Shown here piece after piece: positions 59,695-64,000 of a DNA stretch of 64,000 nt. The notes beneath the pieces are model-generated. The model was not told where the DNA came from. It made no database searches and worked only from the letters and a program-made list of their open reading frames with translations. Where the stretch lies: the NCBI RefSeq assembly GCF_014207985.1, contig NZ_JACHMI010000001.1, positions 479,001 through 543,000 of the forward strand, read 5' to 3'. Source of the stretch: Nonomuraea rubra. Lineage in GTDB: Bacteria; Actinomycetota; Actinomycetes; Streptosporangiales; Streptosporangiaceae. Numbering within the stretch: position 1 is the stretch's first letter; each line of letters opens with the position of its first letter. The position numbers were made by a program, and so were the translations under genes.

Positions 59695-60243
59695 ATGGAG
59701 ACGCGGCGCATCGGTACGATCCTCGCGATTCTGCTGACGATCATCTACCTGGCCTACATCGTGATCATCCCGCTGGGCCTGGTGACGCACCGGCTGGAGG
59801 TGCACGAGGTGGCGCTGGCGGCGGCCTTGCTGGTCGGGGTGTGGTTCGCGGCCTCGTCGTACTCCATCACCGACTTCTCGATCGGCGCCGGCGGGGTGAG
59901 TGCGAGGCTGGACAGGACCGAGGCCAAGCAGCGGGCGCTGGAGTCGGAGCTGCGGGCGCTGCAGGTGGCGCTGAGCGGGCTGGTGACCAAGTACGAGTGG
60001 GATCATCTGCGGCGGCTCGCCGGTGAGGGGCCGGTGCCCGCCCGCTTCCGGCAGGACGGGAAGCTGCAGCTCGAACTGGAGCGGCTGGACGCCATGGGGT
60101 TCGTGGAGCCGGTCGATTCGAAGCGCGGGCTCAACGCGATTCGCGATGACCACGGGCATGCCTACGACGAGTTCGACCTGGCGGGATATGTCAGGATCAC
60201 GAAGGCGGGGCGGGAGTACCTGCGGTTGCGGGAGAACTTGTGA
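59695..60243 (+). CDS. Small membrane protein with coiled coil and winged-helix-like C-terminus
   Basis: A 182-residue protein with two N-terminal helices (IGTILAILLTIIYLAYIVIIPLGL and VHEVALAAALLVGVWFA), a coiled coil (about residues 72-100, RLDRTEAKQRALESELRALQ), then a soluble domain (WDHLRRLAGEGPVPARF...LERLDAMGFVEPV...YVRITKAGREYLRLREN) that resembles a winged helix. Family not recognised. Confidence 0.7.
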   Translation: METRRIGTILAILLTIIYLAYIVIIPLGLVTHRLEVHEVALAAALLVGVWFAASSYSITDFSIGAGGVSARLDRTEAKQRALESELRALQVALSGLVTKYEWDHLRRLAGEGPVPARFRQDGKLQLELERLDAMGFVEPVDSKRGLNAIRDDHGHAYDEFDLAGYVRITKAGREYLRLRENL

Positions 60244-60447
60244 GCGTTCCTCTGCCTCGCCAGGGATCCGGCTACGAGCGGCCAGATCTTCGCGGTCAGG
60301 TCCATGTCGGCCGCTCCGCGACACCAGCCTGGAAGGCACGATCGCCGTCGTGTCAGTGGCCGCGTCAGAGCGGTGACGGCCCGGTATCAGAGCGTCCGGC
60401 GATGGTGGATGCCACGAAGACACGACAGTCGGAACGGAGCACCCGCC

Positions 60448-60855
60448 ATGTCCCTCACCCTGACCCACCAGGACAAGATCACCATGCGTACCGCCGCCTG
60501 GGGCTCGATCTCGCTGATGGCCGCCGCCGACGCCGCCGGCAAGCCGCACCGGGCCGCCACCGACGGCTCCATCGCGCTGGCCTCGGCGACCGGCCTGACC
60601 GGGCACGTGCTCGCCGAGTGGCCCAAGGGCGTGAACCTGCGCGGCAAGTCCGTGGCCGAGCTCGCCGACGTCGTCCTGCCGTCCCTGACCAGCGCCATGC
60701 GCCTGCTCAACAAGCAGGACCCGGCCGAGGCCGTGAACTTCCGCCGCACCGTCATCGTCGCCGTCGAGGCCGCCGCCCGGACCCACCTGGGTGCGCCCCG
60801 CCCGCCCGTGGCCGAGATGCTCCGCAAGATCACCGCGGCCCTCGACGCCGCCTGA
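60448..60855 (+). CDS. Hypothetical protein
   Basis: A 135-residue soluble protein: MSLTLTHQDKITMRTAAWGS, ISLMAAADAAGKPHRAATDG, VLAEWPKGVNLRGKSVAELADVVLPSLTSAMRLLNKQDPAEAVNFRRTV. It is mostly helical and has a strong start context (CGGAGC). No family recognised; possibly a globin-like or DUF-type helical bundle. Confidence 0.65.
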   Translation: MSLTLTHQDKITMRTAAWGSISLMAAADAAGKPHRAATDGSIALASATGLTGHVLAEWPKGVNLRGKSVAELADVVLPSLTSAMRLLNKQDPAEAVNFRRTVIVAVEAAARTHLGAPRPPVAEMLRKITAALDAA

Positions 60856-60979
60856 CGCCCTGCTCATCGGCATAACGCGGGCATAACCACTTCTGGTGAC
60901 GGCCGGGTTATGAGCCGCCCGCTGGACTACCTCCCCGACGGCCGGGATCCGCCCGGCCCGCTCGTTCGGGGGAACGTCC

Positions 60980-62347
60980 GTGACAACCACCCTGACCCGG
61001 CCACGCCTTCAGGAGGGCGCCACCCGTTCCGGGTACCGGGTGTTCGGGTGCGTGCTCGTCCTCGCCGCCGCACTGCGCGTGCTGGTCATGCTCGGGTACG
61101 ACACCGCGCAGCTCTACTGGTACGACTCGTTCACCTACCTCGACACGGCCGTGCACCTGCGGCCCCAGGGCGCCTTCCACCCCGCCGGGTACTCGTGGTT
61201 CCTGTGGGCCCTGCGCCCCTTCCACAGCGTGGAGCTGGTGGCGGGGATCCAGCACGCGATGGGGCTCGGCGTCGCGGTGCTGCTGTACGTGCTGCTTCGC
61301 CGCTGGTCGTTGCCCGGCTGGGCGGCGACGGTGGCCACGGTGCCGGTGCTGTTCGACCCGTCCTTCGTCCGGCTGGAGCACGCCGTTCTGTCGGACCTGC
61401 AAGTGATCTTCCTCGTCACGGCCGCGCTGCTGGCCCTGCTGTGGCGTCCCACCGGACAGCTCTCCACCAGGGCGGCGGTCGCGGCGGGGCTGCTGCTCGC
61501 GCTGGCCGGGCTGACCCGCACCGCCGCCGTGCCCCTGCTCGGCCTGGCCGCCCTCTTCCTGCTGGCGCGCCGCACCTCGTGGCGGCGGGTGGTGCCGTTC
61601 GTGCTGGCGGGCGGGCTGCCCCTGCTGGCCTACGCCGGCTGGTACGCCCAGCACCACGGCAGGTTCGCCCTGAGCGGCTCCGACGGAGTGGCGCTCTGGG
61701 CCCGGACCATGACGTTCGCCGACTGCTCGCGCATCCAGCCGCCACCCGACCTGGCCCCGCTCTGCCCAAACGGCACCGTGCTCGACGCCGCCTCCGAGTA
61801 CGTCTGGGCCCCCGGCTCCTCCCTCAACCGCCTGCCCGGCGACCGGTTCGCCCACAACGACCGGGCCAGGTCGTTCGCCGTCGCCGCGATCGCCGCCCAG
61901 CCGTTCGACTACCTGCGCGAGGTGGTCGAGGACACCGCGCTCGCCTTCACCTGGCAGCCCGTCGCCCACCCCAAGCGGGTCAGCGCGCACACGACCTTCC
62001 CGCGCGGTTCCTGGCCGCTGCCCGAGCAGCACGCCCTCATCGGCAAGGTACGCGGCGAGTACGACTCGGACATCCGCGGGATGCGGTCGGTCGAGCCGTT
62101 CGCGTCGGTGCTGGCCGCCTACCCGTATCCCTGGCTGCTGCACGGGCCCGTGTTCGGGGTGCTGCTGGTGGCGGGCGGGGCGGGCGCCTTGCGGCGGGGG
62201 CGGAGGGCCGCGCTGCTGCCGTGGTCGTTCGCGATGTTCCTGCTGGTCGCGCCGGTGGCGGCGCTCGACTTCGACCATCGGTACGTGTTGCCGGCGATCC
62301 CGTTCGCGTGCCTGGCGGCCGCGCTCGCTCTGCGGCGCGACACGTGA
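60980..62347 (+). CDS. GT-C-like multi-pass membrane glycosyltransferase
   Basis: A 455-residue membrane protein with about ten helices and a large extracytoplasmic loop near residues 220-350 (GRFALSGSDGVALWARTMTF, AQPFDYLREVVEDTALAF). The acidic first loop (YDTAQLYWYDSFTYLDTAVHL) is typical of GT-C transferases using lipid-phosphate sugars. GTG 60980 follows GGGGGA. The sugar is unknown. Confidence 0.7.
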   Translation: MTTTLTRPRLQEGATRSGYRVFGCVLVLAAALRVLVMLGYDTAQLYWYDSFTYLDTAVHLRPQGAFHPAGYSWFLWALRPFHSVELVAGIQHAMGLGVAVLLYVLLRRWSLPGWAATVATVPVLFDPSFVRLEHAVLSDLQVIFLVTAALLALLWRPTGQLSTRAAVAAGLLLALAGLTRTAAVPLLGLAALFLLARRTSWRRVVPFVLAGGLPLLAYAGWYAQHHGRFALSGSDGVALWARTMTFADCSRIQPPPDLAPLCPNGTVLDAASEYVWAPGSSLNRLPGDRFAHNDRARSFAVAAIAAQPFDYLREVVEDTALAFTWQPVAHPKRVSAHTTFPRGSWPLPEQHALIGKVRGEYDSDIRGMRSVEPFASVLAAYPYPWLLHGPVFGVLLVAGGAGALRRGRRAALLPWSFAMFLLVAPVAALDFDHRYVLPAIPFACLAAALALRRDT

Positions 62348-62376
62348 ACGCTAGTATGGAGCGTGACACGGAGTAT

Positions 62377-62667
62377 ATGGTGACTTGTATGGCGACTAAG
62401 AAGATTACGGTGACGATTCCCGAGGACCTTCTTGAGGAGATCCGCGTGGACGCGGCGGAACGAGGGCTGTCGGCCTACGTCGCGGAGGCGCTCCGCGCCA
62501 AACGCGACCGAGATCGGCTGCGCGAGCTGGTGGGCTGGCTGGAAGAGGAATACGGTCCTGTCGCCGATGACGAGCGCGCTGCGGCGATGGCGGAACTCGA
62601 AGATCTGGATGCCGAGCATGCGCGCCGCCGCACCGGCGACATGCGTAGCGGGGGAGAGGCTGCGTGA
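62377..62667 (+). CDS. VapB-type antitoxin (ribbon-helix-helix-like)
   Basis: A 96-residue protein beginning with a strand-helix segment KKITVTIPEDLLEEIRVDAAERGLSAYVAEALRAKRDRDRLRELVGWLEEEYG, a ribbon-helix-helix DNA-binding fold, and a charged C-terminus that would wrap the toxin. Starts at 62377, 62380 or 62389 are possible; the 62380 GTG has CGGAG at best spacing. It is coupled to the PIN-domain gene by overlap. Confidence 0.8.
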   Translation: MVTCMATKKITVTIPEDLLEEIRVDAAERGLSAYVAEALRAKRDRDRLRELVGWLEEEYGPVADDERAAAMAELEDLDAEHARRRTGDMRSGGEAA

Positions 62668-63089
62668 GGAAGCGTGGTGGTGAGCACGGGCAGCCATCTC
62701 TGCGCGTGTTCGTGCTCGACTGCCAGGCGCTGTCCTTGGCCGTGAAGGGTGACAGGAAGCTGATTGCCATGCTCGACCTCGCGGCGCGGGGGGAGGCGGA
62801 CGTGGTGACGTCCCCGATGACGGTGGTCGAGGCGTACGACGGACGGATCACCGAGCAGCGCTGGGACTGGGTGCTCTCCCGGCTCAACGTCGTCGGCATC
62901 GGCAAGGACGAGGCTCGCCAGGCCCGGCGGCTCCTCTCGGACGCCGGACTGCACGGCCACAAGTACGCGATCGATGCAGTGCTTGCCGTAATCGCCCGAC
63001 AGCAGAGGGGGCAGGTGACCATTTTCACCTCCGATGTGGACGACCTGGAAAAGCTGGTTCCGGAATCGATCGTCGTCAGAAAAGTGTGA
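62664..63089 (+). CDS. PIN-domain toxin (VapC-type ribonuclease)
   Basis: A 141-residue PIN protein with the acidic cluster: Asp in VFVLDCQALSLAVKG, Glu in VVEAYDGRI, Asp in YAIDAVLAVIARQQ and Asp in IFTSDVDDLEKLV. As a VapC-type enzyme it would cleave RNA with Mg2+ and be held inactive by the preceding antitoxin. GTGA overlap with the antitoxin gene. Confidence 0.85.
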   Translation: MRKRGGEHGQPSLRVFVLDCQALSLAVKGDRKLIAMLDLAARGEADVVTSPMTVVEAYDGRITEQRWDWVLSRLNVVGIGKDEARQARRLLSDAGLHGHKYAIDAVLAVIARQQRGQVTIFTSDVDDLEKLVPESIVVRKV

Positions 63090-63289
63090 TCCCGGGAACG
63101 TCCAGGTCGCGGCTGTGACGCCGCCGCAGAGCCGATCCATCGTTCTTATGCTCGGTGCCGGCAGCGCGGAAGACAGTCAGCGCTTCGGACGCACTCCGAT
63201 CAAGGTCTCGCGGAAGCCGCGCTCGCACGGCAGTAGCTCGGCGGAGTAATCGGTCGCTTTCCGGTGGGGTGCGCTGTTAGCGTGCCGCG

Positions 63290-63946
63290 GTGGATCTCTT
63301 CTCACGGTCGTGGGCGGCGTTGCGTACGGCGGTCGCCGAGCTTCCCGGCGAGGACTTCGAGCGGCCGTCCGGTTGCGCCGGCTGGCTCGTCCGGGACCTC
63401 GCCTGCCACCTGGTCATCGACGCGCAGGACGTCCTGATCACCCTGGCCACCCCCGAGGACGGGGAACCGACCAGGAACGCGGTGACCTACTGGGACCTCC
63501 TCGACGAGCCTCCGACCGGCGACGACCCGCTCGACGCGCTGATCGTGCGCCTCGCCGCCGCCTACCAGGAGCCGCGGCTGCTCAAGTTCCACCTCGACGA
63601 CGTGGGGGCGGCGGCCGGGCGTGCCGCCGCGCTGGCCGACCCGGCCGCCCGGGTCGGGACCAAGGGCCAGGTGCTCACGGTGGGCGACTACCTGTCCGCG
63701 TACGTCATGGAGTGGACGCTGCACCACCTCGACCTGATCGCCCACCTGCCGCACGTCCCCGGGCCGCCCGCCGAAGGGCTGTCCCGTGCCCGCGCGATGC
63801 TGGAGGAGCTGGCCGGGGCGGCGTTCCCCGCGGCGTTCTCCGACGCGGACGCGCTGCTCGTCGGCACCGGGCGGCGGGCGCCGGCCGCCGAGGAGCGGGC
63901 CGCGCTCGGCGAGCTGGCCGGGAGGCTGCCCCTCGTCCTCGGCTGA
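63290..63946 (+). CDS. Mycothiol-dependent maleylpyruvate-isomerase/DinB-family protein
   Basis: A 218-residue four-helix-bundle protein: SRSWAALRTAVAELPGEDFERPSGCAGWLVRDLACHLVIDAQD has the first metal-ligand His, and YLSAYVMEWTLHHLDLIAHLP the second site. This N-terminal MDMPI/DinB fold binds a metal and often mycothiol. The reaction is unknown. GTG start. Confidence 0.8.
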   Translation: MDLFSRSWAALRTAVAELPGEDFERPSGCAGWLVRDLACHLVIDAQDVLITLATPEDGEPTRNAVTYWDLLDEPPTGDDPLDALIVRLAAAYQEPRLLKFHLDDVGAAAGRAAALADPAARVGTKGQVLTVGDYLSAYVMEWTLHHLDLIAHLPHVPGPPAEGLSRARAMLEELAGAAFPAAFSDADALLVGTGRRAPAAEERAALGELAGRLPLVLG

Positions 63947-63952
63947 GCGGGC

Positions 63953-64000
63953 TCAGCGGCGCAGGTCGCGCAGGGCCAGGCCCAGCCACGCGTACGGCAG
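63953..64000 (-). CDS. 3' end of an unidentified minus-strand CDS
   Basis: Fifteen C-terminal residues (LPYAWLGLALRDLRR) and a TGA at 63953-63955 remain at the right edge. Too short to assign. Confidence 0.45.
   Translation of the reverse strand: MPYAWLGLALRDLRR

Overview
The window is high-GC DNA with gene content typical of a large-genome soil actinomycete. It has many TetR, LacI and LysR regulators, secreted polysaccharide hydrolases with Fn3 and CBM2 modules, mycothiol-type enzymes, F420/PPOX flavoproteins, GTG and TTG starts, and XRE-DUF5753/DUF397 pairs. The Streptosporangiaceae (Nonomuraea-like) fit best. This placement is inferred from gene content; no rRNA or marker gene is present.

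Region 1 (1-17.3 kb) is mostly metabolic and regulatory: a SnoaL-like protein behind two operator dyads, a TPR-AAA+ ATPase with a TPR membrane partner, aldo/keto reductase with divergent LysR, a two-EF-hand protein, a PucR-type regulator, a PPOX flavoprotein, a GH13 enzyme, a TetR/SDR divergent pair, a secreted 5'-nucleotidase behind a possible PHO box, a short-form cytochrome bd oxidase, a LuxR-type two-component system and a fatty acid desaturase.

Region 2 (17.3-27.2 kb) starts with decay. There is a frameshifted remnant on the + strand and an internally deleted SARP/AfsR-type regulator on the - strand. A ChaN/EreA-like gene follows, whose 3' end is copied three times in a 46-bp tandem array, then FabH with divergent TetR, several small stress-type genes, a LacI regulator, a TusA-like protein, a secreted alpha/beta hydrolase and a histidine kinase with no response regulator beside it.

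Region 3 (27.2-40.1 kb) is a carbohydrate-utilisation locus: a 1336-residue secreted glycosidase, a GH127 beta-L-arabinofuranosidase, two ABC permeases, a lipoprotein sugar-binding protein and a divergent LacI regulator. The signal-peptide coding of both the glycosidase and the binding protein contains the same 17-bp LacI-operator-like sequence, spelled with rare TTA and ACA codons. An imine-reductase-like gene, an HxlR regulator and a secreted GH5 mannanase-like enzyme follow.

Region 4 (40.1-52.2 kb) has a three-subunit molybdenum hydroxylase (PaoABC-like) with divergent TetR, a second TetR/DUF1348 pair with twin operators, a secreted endonuclease-like protein, a DsbA-like protein with a single active-site Cys, and three tandem family-1 pectate lyases. 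A 3'-end remnant of a fourth lyase and two copies of a two-hairpin repeat lie among them.

Region 5 (52.2-64 kb) is an accessory region: a frameshifted DUF6461-like gene, a 1026-residue PLD-nuclease/helicase/DUF3427 protein (a defence candidate), an XRE-DUF5753/DUF397 pair, an HATPase/small-protein pair, a Nudix hydrolase, a GT-C-like membrane protein, a VapBC-type toxin-antitoxin pair and a mycothiol-dependent DinB-like enzyme. I see no tRNA, rRNA, CRISPR array or intact insertion sequence.
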